DNA from: Methylotenera_A sp031381645
Lineage (GTDB): Bacteria > Pseudomonadota > Gammaproteobacteria > Burkholderiales > Methylophilaceae
Length of the DNA stretch: 64,000 nucleotides
NCBI GenBank assembly: GCA_031381645.1
Contig: JANMYB010000082.1
Coordinates: 1-64,000 of the forward strand
Reading direction: 5' to 3'
The translations under genes and the position numbers were made by a program. Positions 26,421 through 35,681 of this stretch are shown here, piece by piece (position 1 is the stretch's first letter; every line of letters begins with the position of its first letter). The notes beneath the pieces are model-generated. The model was given only the letters and a program-made list of their open reading frames with translations, was not told the origin of the DNA and searched no databases.

Positions 26421-29400
26421 ACTGGATAATGAACCTAAAGGTTTTTTTGAAAAGTTAATCCAATTTTCTATAAATCAGCGTTGGCTAGTGATGTTGATTA
26501 GTTTGGGTGTGGCCATCCTAGGTATTGTGAGTTATCAACAGTTGCCAATTGATGCTGTACCCGATATTACCAACGTACAAGTGCAAATCAACTCGGTGGC
26601 ACCCGGTTACTCACCCTTAGAAACTGAGCAGCGCATTACTTACCCTGTAGAAACGGCGATGGCTGGACTGCCAGATTTAGAAGAAACGCGTTCAATTTCG
26701 CGTTATGGTTTATCGCAAGTGACGGTGGTGTTTAAAGAAGGCACCAATATTTATTTTGCGCGCCAGCTTGTTGCTGAACGTATTGCGCAGGTAAAAGAAA
26801 AGTTACCAGCAGGCATCGTCCCTGAAATGGGGCCGACTGCCACTGGTCTGGGCGAGATTTTTATGTGGACGGTATCTGCCAAGCCAGGCGCGCTGAAGCC
26901 AGATGGCACGCCATACACTGCAATGGATTTGCGTGAAGTGCAAGATTGGATTATTAAGCCACAATTGCGCAATGTACCTGGTGTAACAGAAATCAATACC
27001 GTCGGCGGCTATAGTAAGCAGTATCAAATTGCGCCTAATAGTGAAGCTTTAGTGAGTTACGGTTTGACGCTAACCGATGTAGTGCATGCGCTAGAGCGTA
27101 ATACTAGCAACGTGGGGGCGGGTTATATCGAAAAATCTGGTGAGCAGTATTTAATTCGCGTACCAGGTCAACTAGTGGCAAGTAGTGTGAATTCAACTCA
27201 AATACTCACAGATTTGAGTAATATTGTAGTTGATACCCGTAACGCTACGCCTATTCGCGTTCAAGATGTGGCGAGTGTTTCTATTGGTAGCGATTTACGC
27301 ACAGGCGCTGCCACCATGAATGGCGAAGAAGTTGTACTAGGTACGGTATTCATGCTGATGGGCGAAAATAGCCGTGAAGTTTCTCAAGCTGTTGCAACTA
27401 GGCTGGCTGAAGTGAATAAAACACTACCAGCGGGCATTACTGCCAATGTGGTTTACGACCGTACTATTTTGATTGATAAAGCCATTAATACCGTTAAAAA
27501 GAATTTAATCGAAGGTGCATTGTTGGTCATCGCAATATTGTTTATATTTTTAGGCAATATACGCGCCGCCATTATCACCATGTGCGTGATTCCGTTGGCG
27601 ATGTTAATGACGTTTACCGGCATGGTGTCTAATAAAATTAGTGCCAATTTAATGAGTTTAGGCGCATTGGATTTTGGCATCATTATCGATGGTGCGGTGG
27701 TGATTGTAGAAAATGCGATGCGCCGTCTTGCGCACAGCCAAAATATGGTTGGGCGTAATTTAATGCGTTCTGAGCGATTTGCCGAAGTGTTCTCCGCTGC
27801 CCGCGAGGCAAGGCGACCGCTGATTTATGGCCAACTGATTATTATGGCGGTGTATTTGCCTATTTTTGCGCTTACTGGCGTTGAAGGCAAAATGTTCCAC
27901 CCCATGGCGTTTACTGTGGTAATTGCGTTAATCGCGGCAATGATTATTTCGGTGACTTTTATCCCCGCTGCCATCGCACTTTTTGTCACGGGGCGTGTGG
28001 AAGAAAAAGAAAATACGGTGATGCGAGTGGCAAAAAAAATCTACACGCCTGTATTAGATTGGACTCTGATCAATAAAGCGGTGGTGCTAACCCTTGCTGT
28101 AACGACCGTGCTGCTAAGCGGCTTACTGCTTACGCGTATGGGCAGTGAGTTTGTGCCTAGTTTAGATGAAGGCGATATTGCCTTGCATGCATTGCGCATT
28201 CCGGGCACTAGCTTAAGTCAAGCAGTGACCATGCAGCAAGAGCTGGAAAAAACCATCAAAACTTTCCCGCAAGTGGAAAAGATATATGCAAAGCTGGGTA
28301 CAGCAGAGATTGCGACTGACCCCATGCCGCCTAGTGTGGCAGACACTTTTTTAATTTTAAAACCAAGATCTGCATGGCCAGACCCAAGCTTAACCAAAAA
28401 CGGTTTAATTACACAAATGCAAGCAGCTGTTGCCAAAGTACCAGGCAACAATTATGAATTTACCCAGCCAATACAAATGCGCTTTAATGAACTGATATCT
28501 GGTGTACGCAGCGACGTGGCAGTAAAAGTGTTTGGCGATGATTTAGCAGCGATGACTGAAACTGCTGAAGCTATTTCAAATGTACTAGAAAAAACCCAAG
28601 GTAGTGCTGATGTGAAAGTCGAGCAGACGACTGGTTTACCTGTGTTAACCGTGAATATCGACCGTGAAAAAATTGCACGCTTAGGCGTGAATATGGAAGA
28701 CATTCAAACTGCGGTGAGTATCGCCATGAATGGCGCACACGCTGGTGCAGTTTATGATGGCGATAGGCGTTTTGATATTGTGGTGCGTTTAGATGAAGCG
28801 CAACGGCTAGACACTGCTATGTTAGAGCGCTTGCCGATTAAACTAAATGTCAACAATACAGCCACCTATATGCGCTTAAATGAGCTGGCTAGTTTAGATA
28901 TTGCACAAGGTGCTAACCAATTTAGTCGCGCCAATGGTAAGCGTAATGTGGTGGTGACGGCCAACGTGCGTAACCGCGATATCGGCTCGTTTGTGGCGGA
29001 GGCAAAAGCGAGTATTGCCACAGACGTAAAAATACCTGCAGGCAATTGGCTAGAATGGGGGGGCACATTTAAGCAATTGCAGTCTGCCGCGGATCGCTTA
29101 AAAATCGTTATACCGCTAGCCTTGTTAATTGTCTTTATGCTGCTATACGCAGTGTTTAATAACTTTAGAGATGGTTTAATTGTGTTTAGTGGCATTCCAT
29201 TTGCGCTTACGGGTGGCATCACCGCGCTTTGGCTTACAGGCATTCCACTTTCCATCTCGGCAGGTGTCGGCTTTATTGCGCTATCGGGTGTGGCGGTGCT
29301 AAACGGTTTGGTGATGATTACCTTCATCAATAATCTACGTGCAGATGGCGCTGCAGTTGTTAATGCTGTGCGCGAAGGCGCACTAACAAGATTGCGCCCA

Positions 29401-29592
29401 ATTTTGATGACTGCGTTAGTCGCTTCATTCGGATTTATCCCAATGGCGATAGCCACAGGAGTAGGCGCAGAGGTGCAGCGACCGCTCGCCACGGTGGTCA
29501 TTGGCGGCGTGTTGTCATCTACACTACTCACGTTGCTAGTGCTACCGCTACTTTATTTAATGGTACATCAAACCAGAAAACCTTTAAATTAA
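26410..29592 (+). CDS. czcA: Heavy-metal RND transporter CzcA
   Basis: This is the inner-membrane proton/metal antiporter, 1060 residues with twelve membrane helices and two large periplasmic loops. The helix-4 motif LGALDFGIIIDGAVVIVEN carries the Asp-Asp-Glu set characteristic of the Zn/Co/Cd (HME1) branch rather than the Cu/Ag CusA branch. The N-terminus IQFSINQRWLVMLI and the GSEFVPSLDEGDIALHALR segment are typical. No metal-specific two-component regulator is found in the window. It is convergent with rng, with only 21 bp between the stops. Confidence 0.95.
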   Translation: MTTRLDNEPKGFFEKLIQFSINQRWLVMLISLGVAILGIVSYQQLPIDAVPDITNVQVQINSVAPGYSPLETEQRITYPVETAMAGLPDLEETRSISRYGLSQVTVVFKEGTNIYFARQLVAERIAQVKEKLPAGIVPEMGPTATGLGEIFMWTVSAKPGALKPDGTPYTAMDLREVQDWIIKPQLRNVPGVTEINTVGGYSKQYQIAPNSEALVSYGLTLTDVVHALERNTSNVGAGYIEKSGEQYLIRVPGQLVASSVNSTQILTDLSNIVVDTRNATPIRVQDVASVSIGSDLRTGAATMNGEEVVLGTVFMLMGENSREVSQAVATRLAEVNKTLPAGITANVVYDRTILIDKAINTVKKNLIEGALLVIAILFIFLGNIRAAIITMCVIPLAMLMTFTGMVSNKISANLMSLGALDFGIIIDGAVVIVENAMRRLAHSQNMVGRNLMRSERFAEVFSAAREARRPLIYGQLIIMAVYLPIFALTGVEGKMFHPMAFTVVIALIAAMIISVTFIPAAIALFVTGRVEEKENTVMRVAKKIYTPVLDWTLINKAVVLTLAVTTVLLSGLLLTRMGSEFVPSLDEGDIALHALRIPGTSLSQAVTMQQELEKTIKTFPQVEKIYAKLGTAEIATDPMPPSVADTFLILKPRSAWPDPSLTKNGLITQMQAAVAKVPGNNYEFTQPIQMRFNELISGVRSDVAVKVFGDDLAAMTETAEAISNVLEKTQGSADVKVEQTTGLPVLTVNIDREKIARLGVNMEDIQTAVSIAMNGAHAGAVYDGDRRFDIVVRLDEAQRLDTAMLERLPIKLNVNNTATYMRLNELASLDIAQGANQFSRANGKRNVVVTANVRNRDIGSFVAEAKASIATDVKIPAGNWLEWGGTFKQLQSAADRLKIVIPLALLIVFMLLYAVFNNFRDGLIVFSGIPFALTGGITALWLTGIPLSISAGVGFIALSGVAVLNGLVMITFINNLRADGAAVVNAVREGALTRLRPILMTALVASFGFIPMAIATGVGAEVQRPLATVVIGGVLSSTLLTLLVLPLLYLMVHQTRKPLN

Positions 29593-29613
29593 GACATTAA
29601 AATCCGAACGGAC

Positions 29614-31074
29614 TTATATCCACACAATGTCAAAAGCTTCACGCGCATACTGGTTGTCTACCTGCAACGTGACGCGTTTGTTGATAAAGTCAGATAAATT
29701 CGCCAGACTTTGCGATTCTTCATCTAACAGCAAATCAATCACGCCAGTGGATGCAATTACTTTAAACTCTTTGGCATTAAATTGTTTTGATTCGCGCAAT
29801 AGCTCCCGCATAATCTCGTAGCAAATCGTCTGCGCGGTTTTATGTTCGCCGCGCCCATCGCACACTTCACAGGTTTCACACAGCAAGTGCGCAAGGCTTT
29901 CGCGCGTGCGTTTACGGGTCATTTCCACTAGGCCTAATGACGTAAAACCGTTAATACCAGTGCGCGCACGGTCAACATCCACCGCCTTTTTCAGCTCATC
30001 CAGCACTGTTTCGCGCTGTGCATCTTCATCCATATCGATAAAATCGATGATGATAATGCCGCCCAAATTTCTCAGTCGCAATTGTCGCGCAATGCACTGC
30101 GCGGCTTCTAGGTTGGTTTTGAAAATGGTATCGGATAAATTTTTACCACTGACAAAACTTCCCGTATTCACATCCACAGTGGTTAGCGCCTCGGTTTGGT
30201 CAAAAATCAAATAGCCACCCGAAGTCAGCTCTACCTTGCGAGACAAAGCACGTTCGATTTCTTTTTCAATATTATAAAAATCGAAAATTGGTCGCTCGCC
30301 TTGATAATGGTAAAGCGGCTTTACCGCCTTTGCCACGTAAAGCTCAGCAAATTCTTTTAGCTGCTCATAAGTCGCCTTAGAATCTACGCGGATACTCACT
30401 GTAGCATCATTCACTACATCTCTTAACATTCTTCTAGGCAAACTTAAATCGTAAAAAACCAATGAGCGTTCATCTGCATTTTTACTGTCCACCTGAATTT
30501 TTGCCCACACTTTTTGCAAATATTCGATATCGGCCAGCAACTCAGCATCACTCGCGGTTTCACTCATAGTGCGAATAATAAAACCACCTATTCGCTTCTC
30601 TGGCAACAGCCCCAGCAGGCGGTTGCGCAGCATTTCACGCTCTTCTTCATCCTCAATGCGTTGCGATACGCCAATATGATCTTGGTGCGGTAAAAATACT
30701 AAAAATCGCCCTGCAATGCTGATTTCAGTGGTCAGACGCGCGCCCTTGGTGCTAATCGGCTCTTTAATTACCTGCACAATGATGGACTGACCTTCGTGCA
30801 AGACTTCTTGAATCGGCCTTGCTGTCTGCGGTTCGCCTTCAATATGGCATTCCATAATATCCGCCGCGTGCAGAAAAGCCGCACGCTGCAAGCCAATTTC
30901 TACAAATGCCGATTGCATGCCTGGTAGCACACGACACACTTTGCCACGATAAATATTACCGACAATACCCAGTGATGAGCTACGCTCGATGTGTAGCTCT
31001 TGCGCGACGCCGTGCTCCAGCACCGCGACGCGCGTCTCTTGCGGCGTGACGTTAATTAATATCTCTTGTCCCAA
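29614..31074 (-). CDS. rng: Ribonuclease G
   Basis: RNase G processes the 5' end of 16S rRNA and decays some mRNAs. It has 486 residues without the long RNase E C-terminal scaffold. Visible are the S1 domain (GNIYRGKVCRVLPGMQSAFVEIGLQ), the catalytic DVNTGSF and IIIDFIDM motifs with metal-binding Asp, and the zinc-link CETCEVCDGRGE. The start MGQEILINVTPQETRVAVLE matches the family. It directly follows maf (10 bp), the usual order maf-rng. Confidence 0.96.
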   Translation of the reverse strand: MGQEILINVTPQETRVAVLEHGVAQELHIERSSSLGIVGNIYRGKVCRVLPGMQSAFVEIGLQRAAFLHAADIMECHIEGEPQTARPIQEVLHEGQSIIVQVIKEPISTKGARLTTEISIAGRFLVFLPHQDHIGVSQRIEDEEEREMLRNRLLGLLPEKRIGGFIIRTMSETASDAELLADIEYLQKVWAKIQVDSKNADERSLVFYDLSLPRRMLRDVVNDATVSIRVDSKATYEQLKEFAELYVAKAVKPLYHYQGERPIFDFYNIEKEIERALSRKVELTSGGYLIFDQTEALTTVDVNTGSFVSGKNLSDTIFKTNLEAAQCIARQLRLRNLGGIIIIDFIDMDEDAQRETVLDELKKAVDVDRARTGINGFTSLGLVEMTRKRTRESLAHLLCETCEVCDGRGEHKTAQTICYEIMRELLRESKQFNAKEFKVIASTGVIDLLLDEESQSLANLSDFINKRVTLQVDNQYAREAFDIVWI

Positions 31075-31084
31075 ATCTACTATC

Positions 31085-31663
31085 CTAATTTTTGGCTATT
31101 CTATCTAAAAGCTGCGCAGTTTCATGCACAGGCAAACCCATCACACCCGTGTAACTGCCTTCAATTTTCTTAATCCAATTACCCGCTAAACCTTGTATGG
31201 CATAGCTTCCAGCTTTATCTTTTGGCTCGCCCGTGGCGATATAATCGCTTATCATAGCATCGGTAAGCGACATCATCGTTACTTGTGTGGTATTTAATGC
31301 ACACTCAATTTTGCCATTAAACGCAACCGCAATGGCGGTGTGCACTTGGTGCGTGCTGCCGGATAATTTTTTTAGCATCTTTAATGCATCTGCGTCATTT
31401 TCTGGCTTGCCTAAAATTTCGTCGCCTAAAACTACTGTGGTATCTGCTGCCAAAATGGGCAAGTTAGCATGTTTACCTGCTAATTTTTTGACAATCGCCA
31501 GCGCTTTTTGCTCAGCCAAACGCAACACATACTCAGTCGACAATTCATTAGCATGTGCCTGCTCATCAATATCGGCAGGCATTACAAGGCAGTCTATTTG
31601 CATTTGTTTTAATAGCGCAACGCGCCGTGGACTTTGCGAAGCTAAAATTATTTTTCTGAACAT
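31085..31663 (-). CDS. maf: Maf family nucleoside triphosphate pyrophosphatase
   Basis: This house-cleaning enzyme hydrolyses non-canonical or excess nucleoside triphosphates, most likely dTTP/UTP as in YhdE. Motifs are ILASQSPRRVALLKQ at the N-terminus, ILAADTTVVLGDEILGKP with catalytic Asp, and KAGSYAIQGLAGNWIKKIEGSYTGVMGLP (written here for orientation only in parts: AGSYAIQGLAG and EGSYTGVMGLP). The 192 residues are normal. It is divergent from nudJ. Confidence 0.95.
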   Translation of the reverse strand: MFRKIILASQSPRRVALLKQMQIDCLVMPADIDEQAHANELSTEYVLRLAEQKALAIVKKLAGKHANLPILAADTTVVLGDEILGKPENDADALKMLKKLSGSTHQVHTAIAVAFNGKIECALNTTQVTMMSLTDAMISDYIATGEPKDKAGSYAIQGLAGNWIKKIEGSYTGVMGLPVHETAQLLDRIAKN

Positions 31664-31774
31664 GGCACTACTTTAATGGACTAATTGATAATAGCCAATT
31701 GTTTCCGCAATACTTTGTTTATCAATTTACGGCTTAGCGGTAAAATGGTTGAAATTTAAAAAAAGAACTTCTCA

Positions 31775-32227
31775 GTGAAAAAAACACAATTCAAACCTAA
31801 TACCACCGTCGCAGCAATTATCGAGCAAAATGGTAAATTTTTGCTGGTGGAAGAACAAACTGATCGCGGCAACCGCTACAACCAACCTGCTGGTCATTTA
31901 GAAGATGGTGAAACCTTGATTCAGGCGGTGATTCGCGAAACCATGGAAGAATCTGCCTACGCATTTATACCCGAATATTTGTTGGGCGTTTATCACTGGA
32001 AGCATCCGCACAACGACACCACTTATTTACGTTTTGCCTTTGTTGGCAAAGTTGGTTTGCATTATCCCATGCAAGAATTGGACGACGGCATTGTGCAAGC
32101 AGTGTGGATGGACATAAACGAAATACGCGACAAAGCGGGTCTTATGCGTAGCGAGCAAGTATTAAGTTGTATTGAAGATTATTTAGCAGGTAAGCGCTAT
32201 CCATTGCAAGTGATTACTAACTTATGA
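31775..32227 (+). CDS. nudJ: Nudix phosphatase NudJ
   Basis: A 150-residue Nudix hydrolase with the box GHLEDGETLIQAVIRETMEES. The start FKPNTTVAAIIEQNGKFLLVEE and the HWKHPHNDTTYLRFAF segment match NudJ, which acts on thiamine and nucleoside di/triphosphates. In many proteobacteria it precedes mnmA, as here with a 4-bp overlap, indicating cotranscription. Confidence 0.93.
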   Translation: MKKTQFKPNTTVAAIIEQNGKFLLVEEQTDRGNRYNQPAGHLEDGETLIQAVIRETMEESAYAFIPEYLLGVYHWKHPHNDTTYLRFAFVGKVGLHYPMQELDDGIVQAVWMDINEIRDKAGLMRSEQVLSCIEDYLAGKRYPLQVITNL

Positions 32228-33318
32228 GCAAACAAAAGGTTGTAGTTGGTCTCTCTGGCGGTGTGGATTCTAGCGTCACGGCAATGTTGCTGAAGCAACA
32301 AGGCTATGAAGTCATCGGCCTTTTCATGAAAAACTGGGAAGACGATGACGACGATGAATATTGTTCATCCAAGCAAGATTTAATCGATGCAGTTTCAGTC
32401 GCCGATAAGCTTGATATTGAAATTGAAGCGGTGAATTTTAGCAAAGAATATAAAGACCGCGTGTTTGCCAATTTTTTAGAAGAATACCAAGCAGGTCGCA
32501 CGCCGAACCCCGATATTTTATGCAATGCCGAGATTAAATTTAAAGCGTTTCTCGACCATGCCATGGGTTTGGGCGCAGATTTAATCGCCACTGGCCATTA
32601 CGCACAAGTACGTGAAAACCCGTTGAAACCGGGTAGTTACCAATTGCTAAAAGCCGATGACGGTAGCAAAGACCAAAGCTATTTTTTATATCGTTTAAAT
32701 CAAACCCAGCTTAGTAAAACATTGTTTCCACTCGGCACCTATTTAAAACGCGAAGTGCGTGAAATGGCGCGCCAAGCAGGATTAATCAATGCCGAGAAAA
32801 AAGACTCTACTGGCATATGCTTCATTGGCGAACGGCCGTTTCAGGAATTTTTACAACGTTATTTGCCCAAAAAACCAGGTGATATTAAAACCCCAGAAGG
32901 AAAAGTAGTCGGTCAGCACGAAGGCTTAATGTATTACACGTTGGGACAACGCCAAGGCTTAAAAATCGGCGGTAGCCGCGACAGCAATGGCGAGCCTTGG
33001 TTTGTCGCTGCCAAAGATATGCAAGCAAACGAGCTGATTGTCGTGCAAGGCCATGAACATCCGCTGTTACTAAATGACGGCCTAAAAGCCAGCCAGCTTA
33101 CATGGATTGATGACACAGACCCAAGAACCAACTGGGTATACGCGGCCAAAACGCGCTATCGCCAGCCTGATGCGCCTTGCGAAATTGATGCGCTAAATGT
33201 GTCTGAAGTTGACATAAAATTCGGCCAAAAACAGTGGGCAATCACCCCTGGTCAATCTGCTGTGGTGTACGAAAGCAATGTTTGCTTAGGCGGTGGCATT
33301 ATCACCGCCGCCATCTAA
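32224..33318 (+). CDS. mnmA: tRNA-specific 2-thiouridylase MnmA
   Basis: MnmA inserts sulphur at U34 of tRNA Lys, Glu and Gln. The PP-loop VVVGLSGGVDSSVTAMLL, the first catalytic Cys in NPDILCNAEIKF, the second in STGICFIGERPF, and the persulfide partner site are all present. The 364 residues fit. The final nine codons (GGIITAAI and stop) are repeated 38 bp further downstream with only synonymous changes (see findings). Confidence 0.97.
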   Translation: MSKQKVVVGLSGGVDSSVTAMLLKQQGYEVIGLFMKNWEDDDDDEYCSSKQDLIDAVSVADKLDIEIEAVNFSKEYKDRVFANFLEEYQAGRTPNPDILCNAEIKFKAFLDHAMGLGADLIATGHYAQVRENPLKPGSYQLLKADDGSKDQSYFLYRLNQTQLSKTLFPLGTYLKREVREMARQAGLINAEKKDSTGICFIGERPFQEFLQRYLPKKPGDIKTPEGKVVGQHEGLMYYTLGQRQGLKIGGSRDSNGEPWFVAAKDMQANELIVVQGHEHPLLLNDGLKASQLTWIDDTDPRTNWVYAAKTRYRQPDAPCEIDALNVSEVDIKFGQKQWAITPGQSAVVYESNVCLGGGIITAAI

Positions 33319-33356
33319 ATCAAAAGTTCGGTGGCATTATTACCGCTGCAATCTAG
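33291..33356 (+). repeat. Duplicated mnmA 3' end
   Basis: The last codons of mnmA (33292-33318) are repeated at 33330-33356. The two 27-mers differ at four sites, every one a third codon position (ATC/ATT, GCC/GCT, GCC/GCA, TAA/TAG). The second copy is outside any intact gene and looks like the relic end of a diverged mnmA allele. Confidence 0.8.
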
Positions 33357-33467
33357 CCATTAAAAGCAGAGTCTAAGCCCGATTTAACCTTTTGTTTTAA
33401 AGATACAAACTGCCTCATTCACCCTAAAATTGTTTCAATAGAAAACTTTGGGTCAGATGGGCTAAAT

Positions 33468-33803
33468 ATGGCTTACGTATTTAAAAACGCACAAGGCAAA
33501 ATTGTCGCTGCCAGCGCAGCAGAAAGCTTCGACAATGGCTGGGCTTTTGTCGATGACGATAGCAAAGAGTATCTTGAGTTTTTAGAAGACACCTTGGCTG
33601 AAAGCGTCCCATTTCGCGAGAGTGACCTGCAAATGGCACGCGTAGTGGAAGATTTAATCTCTATGCTGATTGATAAAAACGTGATTCGCTTTACCGACTT
33701 CCCAGAAGCTGCCCAAAAACGCTTAAACGACAGGCAAAGCATGCGTAAAAGAACGCAACTTTCTAAGCTTGTAGATGACAGCGACGATATTATTTTTAAC
33801 TAA
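33468..33803 (+). CDS. Conserved small protein often mislabelled tryptophan synthase beta-like
   Basis: This 111-residue acidic protein has no recognised domain. The N-terminus KNAQGKIVAASAAESFDNGWAFVDDDSKEY and the central ARVVEDLISMLIDKNVIRFTDFPEAAQKRL occur in betaproteobacterial proteins that databases commonly call tryptophan synthase subunit beta-like, although nothing in the sequence supports that activity (from memory). It is a free-standing gene behind mnmA, followed by a hairpin (element A copy 2) that may end its transcript. Confidence 0.75.
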   Translation: MAYVFKNAQGKIVAASAAESFDNGWAFVDDDSKEYLEFLEDTLAESVPFRESDLQMARVVEDLISMLIDKNVIRFTDFPEAAQKRLNDRQSMRKRTQLSKLVDDSDDIIFN

Positions 33804-33813
33804 ATAACCTAAA

Positions 33814-33862
33814 AATAGATGCTCTGAAAGCCAATATCCATGCGGCTTGCAGAGCATCTATT
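33814..33862. repeat. Element A, copy 2
   Basis: Hairpin with 13-bp perfect outer arms AATAGATGCTCTG and CAGAGCATCTATT, an inner AAGCC/GGCTT pairing and the 11-nt loop AATATCCATGC (33833-33843). It lies 11 bp downstream of the preceding stop codon. Confidence 0.85.
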
Positions 33863-33903
33863 ATTTGTTATTTTAAGAGATATTTGGTTAATCTAAGTTA
33901 CAA

Positions 33904-34356
33904 GTCGGGGGTAGCCCGACAGCTAGTTACTTTCTTTTAAGTGCTTAAAAAGAAAGTAACCCAAGAAAACAGCACCCCGACATCACGGCCTATGGCTCCC
34001 TTGCGTTGCTCGACAAAATAAGCGGCTGCGCAACTCAACCTAGTAGCTCATACAAACCATGAGCTACTGCGGGATTCAAACAGGTGCTCGCCTTCATCTT
34101 ATTTTGTCTGCGCTACTCAGCGTGATGTAAGGGGAAAAGTCAAAAACAGTGGAATACGTATGGTTTGGTTTTCAAACCCCCTTTGCCGCACCTTCAGCTT
34201 GAGCGGCAGATGCTAGGTGACGAGGACTGTTTGAGGATTGAAAATCCGAGTTCCGCAGTCACCACGCAAATGCGGCGCTAAGACCGAAGGATAAAGCGGT
34301 AGCGGGGTGCTCTTTTATTTGGTTACTTTCTTTTGAGCAAGCAAAAGCAAAGTAAC
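33904..34356. repeat. About 450-bp nested inverted-repeat region without genes
   Basis: The region holds no convincing gene but many stems: GTCGGG/CCCGAC (33904-33920); GTTACTTTCTTTT with its complement (33926-33960); AGCACCCCG (33971) with CGGGGTGCT (34303); GACAAAATAAG (34012) with CTTATTTTGTC (34098); AGTAGCTCAT (34042) with ATGAGCTACT (34059); and a second GTTACTTT hairpin (34322-34356). The two GTTACTTT hairpins flank the AGCACCCCG pair as terminal structures. It resembles the long palindromic repeats with GTTACTTTCTTTT ends that are widespread in beta- and gammaproteobacterial genomes; that comparison is from memory. Confidence 0.75.
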
Positions 34357-34407
34357 TCGCTTAAAGGCGAAAAGAAACATTTAAGTTAGATGCTTAGCTT
34401 ACTGTTT

Positions 34408-35019
34408 TTATACGGTTTTGGACTCTTCAGCCATAGCGCTTCGAATGCCTGCTGCTGTGAAGGCGAATAACGACTTTCCATCATCGACAAGGGCTTCAAA
34501 ACCACTGCGTGTTTCGTTGTGGATATTGAGGACGTTCCAAGAGAGATGGTTGAGTAGGTTTTCCAGTTGAACTAAAGCACCCTCAATCTCGGTCAAATTC
34601 ATCTGGTTGTCTGTGTAGAAGTTGGGGTTTCGGTCGGCTGCGTGATGTGCCACTGCATCATGCCGCCAGTTTCTTAGTTTCGATAAAGAACTCCCCTTCT
34701 TGGTTAAACTCAATTCGACCTCTGGAATAAGTTGCTTCAATTCTGCTGACCCATATCGCCGAATTAGAGTTACGAGATTCGGCAACGAGTGCGTACTCTT
34801 AGTATTGTCCAGTAGTGTGCCTACTTTGGCAAAAAATCCGTCGAAGACAGCGCGCCATGCGCGGTCATACAGCATGCTGAATCGCTCAATCACTTCTGGG
34901 CTTTGAAGGCGGCCTTGATCTATGCCGCGGAGGAGATGAAAGTAGCTCCATGCGCATGCAAGATTCTCACCGAGCGCCAAGACGGCAGCGTCGATGTTGG
35001 TCTTCTGATCAGCGTTCAT
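34408..35019 (-). CDS. HEPN/AbiU2-like protein
   Basis: A 203-residue helical protein. The segment LRNWRHDAVAHHAADRNP contains an R-x5-H motif (RHDAVAH) of HEPN ribonuclease-like domains, and the overall layout resembles the AbiU2 group named after a phage-abortive-infection protein. No partner antitoxin (for example MNT) is adjacent. Its codon use is more GC-rich than its neighbours and it sits between the structured repeat and the GST gene, so it looks acquired. Its start is 3 bp after the GST stop. A role in RNA cleavage or phage defence is inference. Confidence 0.6.
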   Translation of the reverse strand: MNADQKTNIDAAVLALGENLACAWSYFHLLRGIDQGRLQSPEVIERFSMLYDRAWRAVFDGFFAKVGTLLDNTKSTHSLPNLVTLIRRYGSAELKQLIPEVELSLTKKGSSLSKLRNWRHDAVAHHAADRNPNFYTDNQMNLTEIEGALVQLENLLNHLSWNVLNIHNETRSGFEALVDDGKSLFAFTAAGIRSAMAEESKTV

Positions 35020-35022
35020 AGC

Positions 35023-35634
35023 TTACCCCACCACTGGCATCGTCTGTTTAAAACTCGGCCGCTTCACCAAAACACTATAATGCTTCGCCAAATTAGGATA
35101 ATTATCCTGCCAGTTCAATTGCTTATGCCGTACATCCAAATAACCCAACATACAACCCAACGCAATATCAGCCAAACTAAACGTCTCATTCACGCACCAT
35201 TTTTTCTTGGTGATATCTAAATTCAGCACTTCTAAACCCAGCATCACTTTAGCCATTTGCTTGTCGATATTGGCTTGCGATTGTTGCTCTGGCGGCCTGC
35301 GGCCTTCTAGCATGGCGGCAATGGCGGCATCGCTAATACCGTCGGCAAGTGCCTCCCAGCGGCGCACCCAAATTTTGCTGCTGTTATCTTGCGGAATTAA
35401 ATGCGTGCCTGGCGCATGGTTATCTAAATACTCCACAATTACGCGCGAATCGTACAAATTATCGCCATCATCCAGAATCAACACAGGGATTTTGCCGAGT
35501 GGGTTGTGTTGCTTAAGCGGTGATTCTGGCGCGCCCAACACCACCTCTTGCAATACTAGCTCGATATGCTTTTCGAGCGCGACGATGCGTACTTTGCGAG
35601 CATAAGGGCTGTTTGGCGTATATAAAAGTTTCAT
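35023..35634 (-). CDS. Glutathione S-transferase family protein
   Basis: A 203-residue GST. The N-terminal thioredoxin-like domain starts KLLYTPNSPYARKVRIVALEK and holds the glutathione-binding NPLGKIPVLILDDG and DSRVIVEYLD; the all-helical C-terminal domain contains FSLADIALGCMLGYLDVR. It resembles the short bacterial GSTs near the maleylacetoacetate isomerase/YibF type, but the substrate cannot be named. It is divergent from nadC with 47 bp between starts; TATAAT near 35669 may serve nadC. Confidence 0.9.
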   Translation of the reverse strand: MKLLYTPNSPYARKVRIVALEKHIELVLQEVVLGAPESPLKQHNPLGKIPVLILDDGDNLYDSRVIVEYLDNHAPGTHLIPQDNSSKIWVRRWEALADGISDAAIAAMLEGRRPPEQQSQANIDKQMAKVMLGLEVLNLDITKKKWCVNETFSLADIALGCMLGYLDVRHKQLNWQDNYPNLAKHYSVLVKRPSFKQTMPVVG

Positions 35635-35681
35635 GATGTTTGCGCGCTTTTTAAATGGCTTATCTGCATTATAATAGAATT

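Noticed and set aside
28866..29531. 221-codon antisense frame inside czcA
   Set aside because: It lies opposite conserved RND helices and has a biased, low-complexity translation; no ribosome-binding site.
33904..34356. CRISPR array
   Set aside because: The repeated pieces are inverted and irregularly spaced, with no unit repeats and spacers.
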